Assembly: GCA_964019055.1 (NCBI GenBank)
Contig: OZ025209.1
Location: forward strand, 9,487,741 to 9,551,740
DNA from: Anthopleura xanthogrammica
Taxonomy: Eukaryota > Cnidaria > Anthozoa > Actiniaria > Actiniidae
Length of the DNA: 64,000 nucleotides
Reading direction: 5' to 3'
Part shown: positions 13,001-27,260 of the stretch, piece by piece
How the letters are laid out: each line of letters starts with the position of its first letter
How positions within the stretch are numbered: the first letter of the stretch is position 1
Position numbers and translations under genes: made by a program
The notes under the pieces: generated by a model
Databases searched by the model: none
The model's input: only the letters and a program-made list of their open reading frames with translations
What the model was told of the DNA's origin: nothing

Positions 13001-16000
13001 CTCTTGAGATAAAAACACGACTTTTTGGCGGAAAAAAATGGGGTTTTGGCTGAGTAAAGGTGCTTTTTGGTCAAAAAAGGTGTTTTTTGCTGAGAAAATC
13101 TGAAATTTGCTGAGAATTTTCTTTTGCTCAAAACACGACGTTTTCACTGCTAAACGCAAGTTTTGGCCGAGAAAAGCACATTTTGGATGTCCAAAACACT
13201 GTTTTGCTGGGAAAAAAAGCTTTTTAGCCCAAAAAACTGAAAAATGGCCATTTTGGCTCTCAAAACCAGGTTTTTTGCTGACGGTGTGACCTGTTTGCTG
13301 AAACCCCCACTTCTTGCTCATGAAAATACCTCTTGAGATAAAAACACGACTTTTTGGCGAAAAAAAATGGGCTTTTGGCTGAGTAAAGGTGCTTTTTGGT
13401 CAAAAAAGGTGTTTTTGGCTGAGAAAATCTGAAATTTGCTGAGAATTTTCTTTTGCTCAAAACACGACGTTTTCACTGCTAAACGCAAGTTTTGGCCGAG
13501 AAAAGCACATTTTGGATGTCCAAAACACTGTTTGGCTGGAAAAAAAAGCTTTTTAGCCCAAAAAACTGAAAAATGGCCATTTTGGCTCTCAAAACCAGGT
13601 TTTTCGCTGACGGTGTGACCTGTTTGCTGAAACCCCCACTTCTTGCTCATGAAAATACCTCTTGAGATAAAAACACGACTTTTTGGCGAAAAAAAATGGG
13701 GTTTTGGCTGAGTAAAGGTGCTTTTTGGTCAAAAAAGGTGTTTTTGGCTGAGAAAATCTGAAATTTGCTGAGAATTTTCTTTTGCTCAAAACACGACGTT
13801 TTCACTGCTAAACGCAAGTTTTGGCCGAGAAAAGCACATTTTGGATGTCCAAAACACTGTTTTGCTGGAAAAAAAAGCTTTTTAGCCCAAAAAACTGAAA
13901 AATGGCCATTTTGGCTCTCAAAACCAGGTTTTTCGCTGACGGTGTGACCTGTTTGCTGAAACCCCCACTTCTTGCTCATGAAAATACCTCTTGAGATAAA
14001 AACACGACTTTTTGGCGAAAAAAAAATGGGGTTTTGGCTGAGTAAAGGTGCTTTTTGGTCAAAAAAGGTGTTTTTTGCTGAGAAAATCTGAAATTTGCTG
14101 AGAATTTTCTTTTGCTCAAAACACGACGTTTTCACTGCTAAACGCAAGTTTTGGCCGAGAAAAGCACATTTTGGATGTCCAAAACACTGTTTTGCTGGGA
14201 AAAAAAGCTTTTTAGCCCAAAAAACTGAAAAATGGCCATTTTGGCTCTCAAAACCAGGTTTTTCGCTGACGGTGTGACCTGTTTGCTGAAACCCCCACTT
14301 CTTGCTCATGAAAATACCTCTTGAGATAAAAACACGACTTTTTGGCCAAAAAAAATGGGCTTTTGGCTGAGTAAAGGTGCTTTTTGGTCAAAAAAGGTGT
14401 TTTTTGCTGAGAAAATCTGAAATTTGCTGAAAATTTTCTTTCGCTCAAAACACGACGTTTTCACTGCTAAACGCAAGTTTTGGCCGAGAAAAGCACATTT
14501 TGGATGTCCAAAACACTGTTTTGCTGGGAAAAAAAGCTTTTTAGCCCAAAAAACTGAAAAATGGCCATTTTGGCTCTCAAAACCAGGTTTTTCGCTGACG
14601 GTGTGACCTGTTTGCTGAAACCCCCACTTCTTGCTCATGAAAATACCTCTTGAGATAAAAACACGACTTTTTGGCGAAAAAAAATGGGGTTTTGGCTGAG
14701 TAAAGGTGCTTTTTGGTCAAAAAAGGTGTTTTTGGCTGAGAAAATCTGAAATTTGCTGAGAATTTTCTTTTGCTCAAAACACGACGTTTTCACTGCTAAA
14801 CGCAAGTTTTGGCCGAGAAAAGCACATTTTGGATGTCCAAAACACTGTTTTGCTGGAAAAAAAAGCTTTTTAGCCCAAAAAACTGAAAAATGGCCATTTT
14901 GGCTCTCAAAACCAGGTTTTTCGCTGACGGTGTGACCTGTTTGCTGAAACCCCCACTTCTTGCTCATGAAAATACCTCTTGAGATAAAAACACGACTTTT
15001 TGGTGAAAAAAAATGGGCTTTTGGCTGAGTAAAGGTGCTTTTTGGTCAAAAAAGGTGTTTTTGGCTGAGAAAATCTGAAATTTGCTGAGAATTTTCTTTT
15101 GCTCAAAACACGACGTTTTCACTGCTAAACGCAAGTTTTGGCCGAGAAAAGCACATTTTAGATGTCCAAAACACTGTTTTGCTGGAAAAAAAAGCTTTTT
15201 AGCCCAAAAAACTGAAAAATGGCCATTTTGGCTCTCAAAAGCAGGTTTTTCGCTGACGGTGTGACCTGTTTGCTGAAACCCCCACTTCTTGCTCATGAAA
15301 ATACCTCTTGAGATAAAAACACGACTTTTTGTCGAAACAAAATGGGGTTTTGGCTGAGTAAAGGTGCTTTTTGGTCAAAAAAGGTGTTTTTTGCTGAGAA
15401 AATCTGAAATTTGCTGAGAATTTTCTTTCGCTCAAAACACGACGTTTTCACTGCTAAACGCAAGTTTTGGCCGAGAAAAGCACATTTTGGATGTCCAAAA
15501 CACTGTTTTGCTGGAAAAAAAAGCTTTTTAGCCCAAAAAACTGAAAAATGGCCATTTTGGCTCTGAAAAGCAGGTTTTTCGCTGACGGTGTGACCTGTTT
15601 GCTGAAACCCCCACTTCTTGCTCATGAAAATACCTCTTGAGATAAAAACACGACTTTTTGGCCAAAAAAAATGGGGTTTTGGCTGAGTAAAGGTGCTTTT
15701 TGGTCAAAAAAGGTGTTTTTTGCTGAGAAAATCTGAAATTTGCTGAGAATTTTCTTTTGCTCAAAACACGACGTTTTCACTGCTAAACGCAAGTTTTGGC
15801 CGAGAAAAGCACATTTTGGATGTCCAAAACACTGTTTGGCTGGAAAAAAAAGCTTTTTAGCCCAAAAAACTGAAAAATGGCCATTTTGGCTCTCAAAACC
15901 AGGTTTTTCGCTGACGGTGTGACCTGTTTGCTGAAACCCCCACTTCTTGCTCATGAAAATACCTCTTGAGATAAAAACACGACTTTTTGGCGAAAAAAAA

Positions 16001-17869
16001 TGGGGTTTTGGCTGAGTAAAGGTGCTTTTTGGTCAAAAAAGGTGTTTTTTGCTGAGAAAATCTGAAATTTGCTGAGAATTTTCTTTTGCTCAAAACACGA
16101 CGTTTTCACTGCTAAACGCAAGTTTTGGCCGAGAAAAGCACATTTTGGATGTCCAAAACACTGTTTGGCTGGAAAAAAAAGCTTTTTAGCCCAAAAAACT
16201 GAAAAATGGCCATTTTGGCTCTCAAAAGCAGGTTTTTCGCTGACGGTGTGACCTGTTTGCTGAAACCCCCACTTCTTGCTCATGAAAATACCTCTTGAGA
16301 TAAAAACACGACTTTTTGGGGAAAACAAATGGGGTTTTGGCTGAGTAAAGGTGCTTTTTGGTCAAAAAAGGTGTTTTTGGCTGAGAAAATCTGAAATTTG
16401 CTGAGAATTTTCTTTTGCTCAAAACACGACGTTTTCACTGCTAAACGCAAGTTTTGGCCGAGAAAAGCACATTTTGGATGTCCAAAACACTGTTTTGCTG
16501 GAAAAAAAAGCTTTTTAGCCCAAAAAACTGAAAAATGGCCATTTTGGCTCTCAAAACCAGGTTTTTCGCTGACGGTGTGACCTGTTTGCTGAAACCCCCA
16601 CTTCTTGCTCATGAAAATACCTCTTGAGATAAAAACACGACTTTTTGGCGAGAAAAAATGGGGTTTTGGCTGAGTAAAGGTGCTTTTTGGTCAAAAAAGG
16701 TGTTTTTTGCTGAGAAAATCTGAAATTTGCTGAGAATTTTCTTTTGCTCAAAACACGACGTTTTCACTGCTAAACGCAAGTTTTGGCCGAGAAAAGCACA
16801 TTTTGGATGTCCAAAACACTGTTTTGCTGGAAAAAAAAGCTTTTTAGCCCAAAAAACTGAAAAATGGCCATTTTGGCTCTCAAAACCAGGTTTTTCGCTG
16901 ACGGTGTGACCTGTTTGCTGAAACCCCCACTTCTTGCTCATGAAAATACCTCTTGAGATAAAAACACGACTTTTTGGCAAAACAAAATGGGCTTTTGGCT
17001 GAGTAAAGGTGCTTTTTGGTCAAAAAAGGTGTTTTTTGCTGAGAAAATCTGAAATTTGCTGAGAATTTTCTTTTGCTCAAAACACGACGTTTTCACTGCT
17101 AAACGCAAGTTTTGGCCGAGAAAAGCACATTTTGGATGTCCAAAACACTGTTTTGCTGGAAAAAAAAGCTTTTTAGCCCAAAAAACTGAAAAATGGCCAT
17201 TTTGGCTCTCAAAACCAGGTTTTTCGCTGACGGTGTGACCTGTTTGCTGAAACCCCCACTTCTTGCTCATGAAAATACCTCTTGAGATAAAAACACGACT
17301 TTTTGGCCAAAAAAAATGGGGTTTTGGCTGAGTAAAGGTGCTTTTTGGTCAAAAAAGGTGTTTTTTGCTGAGAAAATCTGAAATTTGCTGAGAATTTTCT
17401 TTTGCTCAAAACACGACGTTTTCACTGCTAAACGCAAGTTTTGGCCGAGAAAAGCACATTTTGGATGTACAAAACACTGTTTTGCTGGGAAAAAAAGCTT
17501 TTTAGCCCAAAAAACTGAAAAATGGCCATTTTGGCTCTCAAAACCAGGTTTTTCGCTGACGGTGTGACCTGTTTGCTGAAACCCCCACTTCTTGCTCATG
17601 AAAATACCTCTTGAGATAAAAACACGACTTTTTGGCCAAAAAAAATGGGGTTTTGGCTGAGTAAAGGTGCTTTTTGGTCAAAAAAGGTGTTTTTTGCTGA
17701 GAAAATCTGAAATTTGCTGAGAATTTTCTTTTGCTCAAAACACGACGTTTTCACTGCTAAACGCAAGTTTTGGCCGAGAAAAGCACATTTTGGATGTCCA
17801 AAACACTGTTTTGCTGGAAAAAAAAGCTTTTTAGCCCAAAAAACTGAAAAATGGCCATTTTGGCTCTCA

Positions 17870-19900
17870 AAACCAGGTTTTTCGCTGACGGTGTGACCTG
17901 TTTGCTGAAACCCCCACTTCTTGCTCATGAAAATACCTCTTGAGATAAAAACACGACTTTTTGGCGAAAAAAAATAGGGTTTTGGCTGAGTAAAGGTGCT
18001 TTTTGGTCAAAAAAGGTGTTTTTGGCTGAGAAAATCTGAAATTTGCTGAGAATTTTCTTTTGCTCAAAACACGACGTTTTCACTGCTAAACGCAAGTTTT
18101 GGCCGAGAAAAGCACATTTTGGATGTCCAAAACACTGTTTGGCTGGAAAAAAAAGCTTTTTAGCCCAAAAAACTGAAAAATGGCCATTTTGGCTCTCAAA
18201 ACCAGGTTTTTCGCTGACGGTGTGACCTGTTTGCTGAAACCCCCACTTCTTGCTCATGAAAATACCTCTTGAGATAATAACACGACTTTTTAGCGAAAAA
18301 AAATGGGGTTTTGGCTGAGTAAAGGTGCTTTTTGGTCAAAAAAGGTGTTTTTTGCTGAGAAAATCTGAAATTTGCTGAGAATTTTCTTTTGCTCAAAACA
18401 CGACGTTTTCACTGCTAAACGCAAGTTTTGGCCGAGAAAAGCACATTTTGGATGTCCAAAACACTGTTTTGCTGGAAAAAAAAGCTTTTTAGCCCAAAAA
18501 ACTGAAAAATGGCCATTTTGGCTCTCAAAACCAGGTTTTTCGCTGACGGTGTGACCTGTTTGCTGAAACCCCCACTTCTTGCTCATGAAAATACCTCTTG
18601 AGATAAAAACACGACTTTTTGGCGAAAAAAAATAGGGTTTTGGCTGAGTAAAGGTGCTTTTTGGTCAAAAAAGGTGTTTTTTGCTGAGAAAATCTGAAAT
18701 TTGCTGAGAATTTTCTTTTGCTCAAAACACGACGTTTTCACTGCTAAACGCAAGTTTTGGCCGAGAAAAGCACATTTTGGATGTCCAAAACACTGTTTGG
18801 CTGGAAAAAAAAGCTTTTTAGCCCAAAAAACTGAAAAATGGCCATTTTGGCTCTCAAAACCAGGTTTTTCGCTGACGGTGTGACCTGTTTGCTGAAACCC
18901 CCACTTCTTGCTCATGAAAATACCTCTTGAGATAATAACACGACTTTTTAGCGAAAAAAAATGGGGTTTTGGCTGAGTAAAGGTGCTTTTTGGTCAAAAA
19001 AGGTGTTTTTTGCTGAGAAAATCTGAAATTTGCTGAGAATTTTCTTTTGCTCAAAACACGACGTTTTCACTGCTAAACGCAAGTTTTGGCCGAGAAAAGC
19101 ACATTTTGGATGTCCAAAACACTGTTTTGCTGGAAAAAAAAAGCTTTTTAGCCCAAAAAACTGAAAAATGGCCATTTTGGCTCTCAAAACCAGGTTTTTC
19201 GCTGACGGTGTGACCTGTTTGCTGAAACCCCCACTTCTTGCTCATGAAAATACCTCTTGAGATAAAAACACGACTTTTTGGCGAAAAAAAATGGGGTTTT
19301 GGCTGAGTAAAGGTGCTTTTTGGTCAAAAAAGGTGTTTTTGGCTGAGAAAATCTGAAATTTGCTGAGAATTTTCTTTTGCTCAAAACACGACGTTTTCAC
19401 TGCTAAACGCAAGTTTTGGCCGAGAAAAGCACATTTTGGATGTCCAAAACACTGTTTTGCTGGAAAAAAAAGCTTTTTAGCCCAAAAAACTGAAAAATGG
19501 CCATTTTGGCTCTCAAAACCAGGTTTTTCGCTGACGGTGTGACCTGTTTGCTGAAACCCCCACTTCTTGCTCATGAAAATACCTCTTGAGATAATAACAC
19601 GACTTTTTAGCGAAAAAAAATGGGGTTTTGGCTGAGTAAAGGTGCTTTTTGGTCAAAAAAGGTGTTTTTTGCTGAGAAAATCTGAAATTTGCTGAGAATT
19701 TTCTTTTGCTCAAAACACGACGTTTTCACTGCTAAACGCAAGTTTTGGCCGAGAAAAGCACATTTTGGATGTCCAAAACACTGTTTTGCTGGAAAAAAAA
19801 GCTTTTTAGCCCAAAAAACTGAAAAATGTCCATTTTGGCTCTCAAAACCAGGTTTTTCGCTGACGGTGTGACCTGTTTGCTGAAACCCCCACTTCTTGCT
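17870..19900 (+). repeat. Dimeric higher-order repeat in satellite (period 658 bp)
   Basis: The paired variants gataataacacg and tttttagcg occur at about 18,275, 18,933 and 19,591, exactly 658 bp apart. The alternate monomers carry aatagggtttt at about 17,974 and 18,632. Three copies of the diagnostic monomer and two of its partner define a short two-monomer higher-order array. Confidence 0.8.
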
Positions 19901-22199
19901 CATGAAAATACCTCTTGAGATAAAAACACGACTTTTTGGCGAAAAAAAATGGGGTTTTGGCTGAGTAAAGGTGCTTTTTGGTCAAAAAAGGTGTTTTTTG
20001 CTGAGAAAATCTGAAATTTGCTGAGAATTTTCTTTTGCTCAAAACACGACGTTTTCACTGCTAAACGCAAGTTTTGGCCGAGAAACGCACATTTTGGATG
20101 TCCAAAACACTGTTTGGCTGGAAAAAAAAGCTTTTTAGCCCAAAAAACTGAAAAATGGCCATTTTGGCTCTCAAAACCAGGTTTTTCGCTGACGGTGTGA
20201 CCTGTTTGCTGAAACCCCCACTTCTTGCTCATGAAAATACCTCTTGAGATAAAAACACGACTTTTTGGCGAAAACAAATGGGGTTTTGGCTGAGTAAAGG
20301 TGCTTTTTGGTCAAAAAAGGTGTTTTTGGCTGAGAAAATCTGAAATTTGCTGAGAATTTTCTTTTGCTCAAAACACGACGTTTTCACTGCTAAACGCAAG
20401 TTTTGGCCGAGAAAAGCACATTTTGGATGTCCAAAACACTGTTTTGCTGGAAAAAAAAGCTTTTTAGCCCAAAAAACTGAAAAATGGCCATTTTGGCTCT
20501 CAAAACCAGGTTTTTTGCCGACGGTGTGACCTGTTTGCTGAAACCCCCACTTCTTGCTCATGAAAATACCTCTTGAGATAAAAACACGACTTTTTGGCGA
20601 AAAAAAAATGGGGTTTTGGCTGAGTAAAGGTGCTTTTTGGTCAAAAAAGGTGTTTTTTGCTGAGAAAATCTGAAATTTGCTGAGAATTTTCTTTTGCTCA
20701 AAACACGACGTTTTCACTGCTAAACGCAAGTTTTGGCCGAGAAAAGCACATTTTGGATGTCCAAAACACTGTTTTGCTGGAAAAAAAAGCTTTTTAGCCC
20801 AAAAAACTGAAAAATGGCCATTTTGGCTCTCAAAACCAGGTTTTTTGCTGACGGTGTGACCTGTTTGCTGAAACCCCCACTTCTTGCTCATGAAAATACC
20901 TCTTGAGATAAAAACACGACTTTTTGGCGAAAAAAAATGGGGTTTTGGCTGAGTAAAGGTGCTTTTTGGTCAAAAAAGGTGTTTTTGGCTGAGAAAATCT
21001 GAAATTTGCTGAGAATTTTCTTTTGCTCAAAACACGACGTTTTCACTGCTAAACGCAAGTTTTGGCCGAGAAAAGCACATTTTGGATGTCCAAAACACTG
21101 TTTGGCTGGAAAAAAAAGCTTTTTAGCCCAAAAAACTGAAAAATGGCCATTTTGGCTCTCAAAACCAGGTTTTTCGCTGACGGTGTGACCTGTTTGCTGA
21201 AACCCCCACTTCTTGCTCATGAAAATACCTCTTGAGATAAAAACACGACTTTTTGGCGAAAAAAAATGGGGTTTTGGCTGAGTAAAGGTGCTTTTTGGTC
21301 AAAAAAGGTGTTTTTGGCTGAGAAAATCTGAAATTTGCTGAGAATTTTCTTTTGCTCAAAACACGACGTTTTCACTGCTAAACGCAAGTTTTGGCCGAGA
21401 AAAGCACATTTTGGATGTCCAAAACACTGTTTGGCTGGAAAAAAAAGCTTTTTAGCCCAAAAAACTGAAAAATGGCCATTTTGGCTCTCAAAAGCAGGTT
21501 TTTCGCTGACGGTGTGACCTGTTTGCTGAAACCCCCACTTCTTGCTCATGAAAATACCTCTTGAGATAAAAACACGACTTTTTGGCGAAAAAAAATGGGG
21601 TTTTGGCTGAGTAAAGGTGCTTTTTGGTCAAAAAAGGTGTTTTTGGCTGAGAAAATCTGAAATTTGCTGAGAATTTTCTTTTGCTCAAAACACGACGTTT
21701 TCACTGCTAAACGCAAGTTTTGGCCGAGAAAAGCACATTTTGGATGTCCAAAACACTGTTTTGCTGGAAAAAAAAGCTTTTTAGCCCAAAAAACTGAAAA
21801 ATGGCCATTTTGGCTCTCAAAACCAGGTTTTTCGCTGACGGTGTGACCTGTTTGCTGAAACCCCCACTTCTTGCTCATGAAAATACCTCTTGAGATAAAA
21901 ACACGACTTTTTGGCGAAAAAAAATGGGGTTTTGGCTGAGTAAAGGTGCTTTTTGGTCAAAAAAGGTGTTTTTTGCTGAGAAAATCTGAAATTTGCTGAG
22001 AATTTTCTTTTGCTCAAAACACGACGTTTTCACTGCTAAACGCAAGTTTTGGCCGAGAAAAGCACATTTTGGATGTCCAAAACACTGTTTTGCTGGAAAA
22101 AAAAGCTTTTTAGCCCAAAAAACTGAAAAATGGCCATTTTGGCTCTCAAAACCAGGTTTTTCGCTGACGGTGTGACCTGTTTGCTGAAACCCCCACTTC

Positions 22200-24250
22200 T
22201 TGCTCATGAAAATACCTCGAGATAAAAACACGACTTTTTGGCGAAAAAAAATGGGGTTTTGGCTGAGTAAAGGTGCTTTTTGGTCAAAAAAGGTGTTTTT
22301 GGCTGAGAAAATCTGAAATTTGCTGAGAATTTTCTTTTGCTCAAAACACGATGTTTTCACTGCTAAACGCAAGTTTTGGCCGAGAAAAGCACATTTTGGA
22401 TGTCCAAAACACTGTTTTGCTGGAAAAAAAAGCTTTTTAGCCCAAAAAACTGAAAAATGGCCATTTTGGCTCTCAAAACCAGGTTTTTCGCTGACGGTGT
22501 GACCTGTTTGCTGAAACCCCCACTTCTTGCTCATGAAAATACCTCTTGAGATAAAAACACGACTTTTTGGCGAAAAAAAATGGGCTTTTGGCTGAGTAAA
22601 GGTGCTTTTTGGTCAAAAAAGGTGTTTTTGGCTGAGAAAATCTGAAATTTGCTGAGAATTTTCTTTTGCTCAAAACACGACGTTTTCACTGCTAAACGCA
22701 AGTTTTGGCCGAGAAAAGCACATTTTGGATGTCCAAAACACTGTTTGGCTGGAAAAAAAAGCTTTTTAGCCCAAAAAACTGAAAAATGGCCATTTTGGCT
22801 CTCAAAACCAGGTTTTTCGCTGACGGTGTGACCTGTTTGCTGAAACCCCCACTTCTTGCTCATGAAAATACCTCTTGAGATAAAAACACGACTTTTTGGC
22901 GAAAAAAAATGGGGTTTTGGCTGAGTAAAGGTGCTTTTTGGTCAGAAAAGGTGTTTTTTTGCTGAGAAAATCTGAAATTTGCTGAGAATTTTCTTTTGCT
23001 CAAAACACGACGTTTTCACTGCTAAACGCAAGTTTTGGCCGAGAAAAGCACATTTTGGATGTCCAAAACACTGTTTTGCTGGAAAAAAAAGCTTTTTAGC
23101 CCAAAAAACTGAAAAATGGCCATTTTGGCTCTCAAAACAAGGTTTTTCGCTGACGGTGTGACCTGTTTGCTGAAACCCCCACTTCTTGCTCATGAAAATA
23201 CCTCTTGAGATAAAAACACGACTTTTTGGCGAAAAAAAATGGGGTTTTGGCTGAGTAAAGGTGCTTTTTGGTCAAAAAAGGTGTTTTTGGCTGAGAAAAT
23301 CTGAAATTTGCTGAGAATTTTCTTTTGCTCAAAACACGACGTTTTCACTGCTAAACGCAAGTTTTGGCCGAGAAAAGCACATTTTGGATGTCCAAAACAC
23401 TGTTTGGCTGGAAAAAAAAGCTTTTTAGCCCAAAAAACTGAAAAATGGCCATTTTGGCTCTCAAAACCAGGTTTTTCGCTGACGGTGTGACCTGTTTGCT
23501 GAAACCCCCACTTCTTGCTCATGAAAATACCTCGAGATAAAAACACGACTTTTTGGCGAAAAAAAATGGGGTTTTGGCTGAGTAAAGGTGCTTTTTGGTC
23601 AAAAAAGGTGTTTTTGGCTGAGAAAATCTGAAATTTGCTGAGAATTTTCTTTTGCTCAAAACACGACGTTTTCACTGCTAAACGCAAGTTTTGGCCGAGA
23701 AAAGCACATTTTGGATGTCCAAAACACTGTTTTGCTGGAAAAAAAAGCTTTTTAGCCCAAAAAACTGAAAAATGGCCATTTTGGCTCTCAAAACCAGGTT
23801 TTTCGCTGACGGTGTGACCTGTTTGCTGAAACCCCCACTTCTTGCTCATGAAAATACCTCTTGAGATAAAAACACGACTTTTTGGCGAAAAAAAATGGGG
23901 TTTTGGCTGAGTAAAGGTGCTTTTTGGTCAGAAAAGGTGTTTTTTTGCTGAGAAAATCTGAAATTTGTTGAGAATTTTCTTTTGCTCAAAACACGACGTT
24001 TTCACTGCTAAACGCAAGTTTTGGCCGAGAAAAGCACATTTTGGATGTCCAAAACACTGTTTTGCTGGAAAAAAAAGCTTTTTAGCCCAAAAAACTGAAA
24101 AATGGCCATTTTGGCTCTCAAAACAAGGTTTTTCGCTGACGGTGTGACCTGTTTGCTGAAACCCCCACTTCTTGCTCATGAAAATACCTCTTGAGATAAA
24201 AACACGACTTTTTGGCGAAAAAAAATGGGCTTTTGGCTGAGTAAAGGTGC
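22200..24250 (+). repeat. Overlapping three- and four-monomer repeats in satellite
   Basis: A 2-bp-deleted form of the usual acctcttgagat (now acctcgagat, creating a CTCGAG site) occurs at 22,216 and 23,531, 1,315 bp apart, or four monomers. A different pair of variants, gtcagaaaagg with an extra T, and aaaacaagg, occurs near 22,943 and 23,929, 986 bp apart, or three monomers. The two periods interleave, implying more than one exchange event in this stretch. Confidence 0.75.
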
Positions 24251-24293
24251 TTTTTGGTCAAAAAAGGTGTTTTTGGCTGAGAAAATCTGAAAT

Positions 24294-27260
24294 TTGCTGA
24301 GAATTTTCTTTTGCTCAAAACACGACGTTTTCACTGCTAAACGCAAGTTTTGGCCGAGAAAAGCACATTTTGGATGTCCAAAACACTGTTTGGCTGGAAA
24401 AAAAAGCTTTTTAGCCCAAAAAACTGAAAAATGGCCATTTTGGCTCTCAAAACCAGGTTTTTCGCTGACGGTGTGACCTGTTTGCTGAAACCCCCACTTC
24501 TTGCTCATGAAAATACCTCTTGAGATAAAAACACGACTTTTTGGCGAAAAAAAATGGGCTTTTGGCTGAGTAAAGGTGCTTTTTGGTCAAAAAAGGTGTT
24601 TTTGGCTGAGAAAATCTGAAATTTGCTGAGAATTTTCTTTTGCTCAAAACACGACGTTTTCACTGCTAAACGCAAGTTTTGGCCGAGAAAAGCACATTTT
24701 GGATGTCCAAAACACTGTTTGGCTGGAAAAAAAAGCTTTTTAGCCCAAAAAACTGAAAAATGGCCATTTTGGCTCTCAAAACCAGGTTTTTCGCTGACGG
24801 TGTGACCTGTTTGCTGAAACCCCCACTTCTTGCTCATGAAAATACCTCTTGAGATAAAAACACGACTTTTTGGCGAAACAAAAATGGGCTTTTGGCTGAG
24901 TAAAGGTGCTTTTTGGTCAAAAAAGGTGTTTTTTGCTGAGAAAATCTGAAATTTGCTGAGAATTTTCTTTTGCTCAAAACACGACGTTTTCACTGCTAAA
25001 CGCAAGTTTTGGCTGAGAAAAGCACATTTTGGATGTCCAAAACACTGTTTTGCTGGAAAAAAAAGCTTTTTAGCCCAGAAAACTGAAAAATGGCCATTTT
25101 GGCTCTCAAAACCAGGTTTTTCGCTGACGGTGTGACGTGTTTGCTGAAACCCCCACTTCTTGCTCATGAAAATACCTCTTGAGATAAAAACACGACTTTT
25201 TGGCGAAAAAAAATGGGCTTTTGGCTGAGTAAAGGTGCTTTTTGGTCAAAAAAGGTGTTTTTTGCTGAGAAAATCTGAAATTTGCTGAGAATTTTCTTTT
25301 GCTCAAAACACGACGTTTTCACTGCTAAACGCAAGTTTTGGCCGAGAAAAGCACATTTTGGATGTCCAAAACACTGTTTTGCTGGAAAAAAAAGCTTTTT
25401 AGCCCAAAAAACTGAAAAATGGCCATTTTGGCTCTCAAAACCAGGTTTTTCGCTGACGGTGTGACCTGTTTGCTGAAACCCCCACTTCTTGCTCATGAAA
25501 ATACCTCTTGAGATAAAAACACGACTTTTTGGCGAAAAAAAATGGGCTTTTGGCTGAGTAAAGGTGCTTTTTGGTCAAAAAAGGTGTTTTTGGCTGAGAA
25601 AATCTGAAATTTGCTGAGAATTTTCTTTTGCTCAAAACACGACGTTTTCACTGCTAAACGCAAGTTTTGGCCGAGAAAAGCACATTTTGGATGTCCAAAA
25701 CACTGTTTGGCTGAAAAAAAAAGCTTTTTAGCCCAAAAAACTGAAAAATGGCCATTTTGGCTCTCAAAACCAGGTTTTTCGCTGACGGTGTGACCTGTTT
25801 GCTGAAACCCCCACTTCTTGCTCATGAAAATACCTCTTGAGATAAAAACACGACTTTTTGGCGAAAAAAAATGGGGTTTTGGCTGAGCAAAGGTGCTTTT
25901 TGGTCAAAAAAGGTGTTTTTGGCTGAGAAAATCTGAAATTTGCTGAGAATTTTCTTTTGCTCAAAACACGACGTTTTCACTGCTAAACGCAAGTTTTGGC
26001 CGAGAAAAGCACATTTTGGATGTCCAAAACACTGTTTGGCTGGAAAAAAAAGCTTTTTAGCCCAAAAAACTGAAAAATGGCCATTTTGGCTCTCAAAACC
26101 AGGTTTTTCGCTGACGGTGTGACCTGTTTGCTGAAACCCCCACTTCTTGCTCATGAAAATACCTCTTGAGATAAAAACACGACTTTTTGGCGAAAAAAAA
26201 TGGGCTTTTGGCTGAGTAAAGGTGCTTTTTGGTCAAAAAAGGTGTTTTTGGCTGAGAAAATCTGAAATTTGCTGAGAATTTTCTTTTGCTCAAAACACGA
26301 CGTTTTCACTGCTAAACGCAAGTTTTGGCCGAGAAAAGCACATTTTGGATGTCCAAAACACTGTTTGGCTGGAAAAAAAAGCTTTTTAGCCCAAAAAACT
26401 GAAAAATGGCCATTTTGGCTCTCAAAACCAGGTTTTTCGCTGACGGTGTGACCTGTTTGCTGAAACCCCCACTTCTTGCTCATGAAAATACCTCTTGAGA
26501 TAAAAACACGACTTTTTGGCGAAACAAAAATGGGGTTTTGGCTGAGTAAAGGTGCTTTTTGGTCAAAAAAGGTGTTTTTTGCTGAGAAAATCTGAAATTT
26601 GTTGAGAATTTTCTTTTGCTCAAAACACGACGTTTTCACTGCTAAACGCAAGTTTTGGCTGAGAAAAGCACATTTTGGATGTCCAAAACACTGTTTTGCT
26701 GGAAAAAAAAGCTTTTTAGCCCAGAAAACTGAAAAATGGCCATTTTGGCTCTCAAAACCAGGTTTTTCGCTGACGGTGTGACGTGTTTGCTGAAACCCCC
26801 ACTTCTTGCTCATGAAAATACCTCTTGAGATAAAAACACGACTTTTTGGCGAAAAAAAATGGGCTTTTGGCTGAGTAAAGGTGCTTTTTGGTCAAAAAAG
26901 GTGTTTTTTGCTGAGAAAATCTGAAATTTGCTGAGAATTTTCTTTTGCTCAAAACACGACGTTTTCACTGCTAAACGCAAGTTTTGGCCGAGAAAAGCAC
27001 ATTTTGGATGTCCAAAACACTGTTTTGCTGGAAAAAAAAGCTTTTTAGCCCAAAAAACTGAAAAATGGCCATTTTGGCTCTCAAAACCAGGTTTTTCGCT
27101 GACGGTGTGACCTGTTTGCTGAAACCCCCACTTCTTGCTCATGAAAATACCTCTTGAGATAAAAACACGACTTTTTGGCGAAAAAAAATGGGGTTTTGGC
27201 TGAGTAAAGGTGCTTTTTGGTCAAAAAAGGTGTTTTTGGCTGAGAAAATCTGAAATTTGC
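24294..27260 (+). repeat. Five-monomer tandem duplication (period 1,646 bp)
   Basis: A string of private variants repeats at 1,646 bp: gaaacaaaaatggg at about 24,876 and 26,522, ttttggctgagaaaagc at about 25,010 and 26,656, agcccagaaaact at about 25,076 and 26,722, and gacgtgtttgc at about 25,135 and 26,781. The two copies are adjacent. The gacgtgtttgc variant also turns up singly near 27,440, 30,329 and 31,975, so it has spread beyond this block. Confidence 0.82.
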
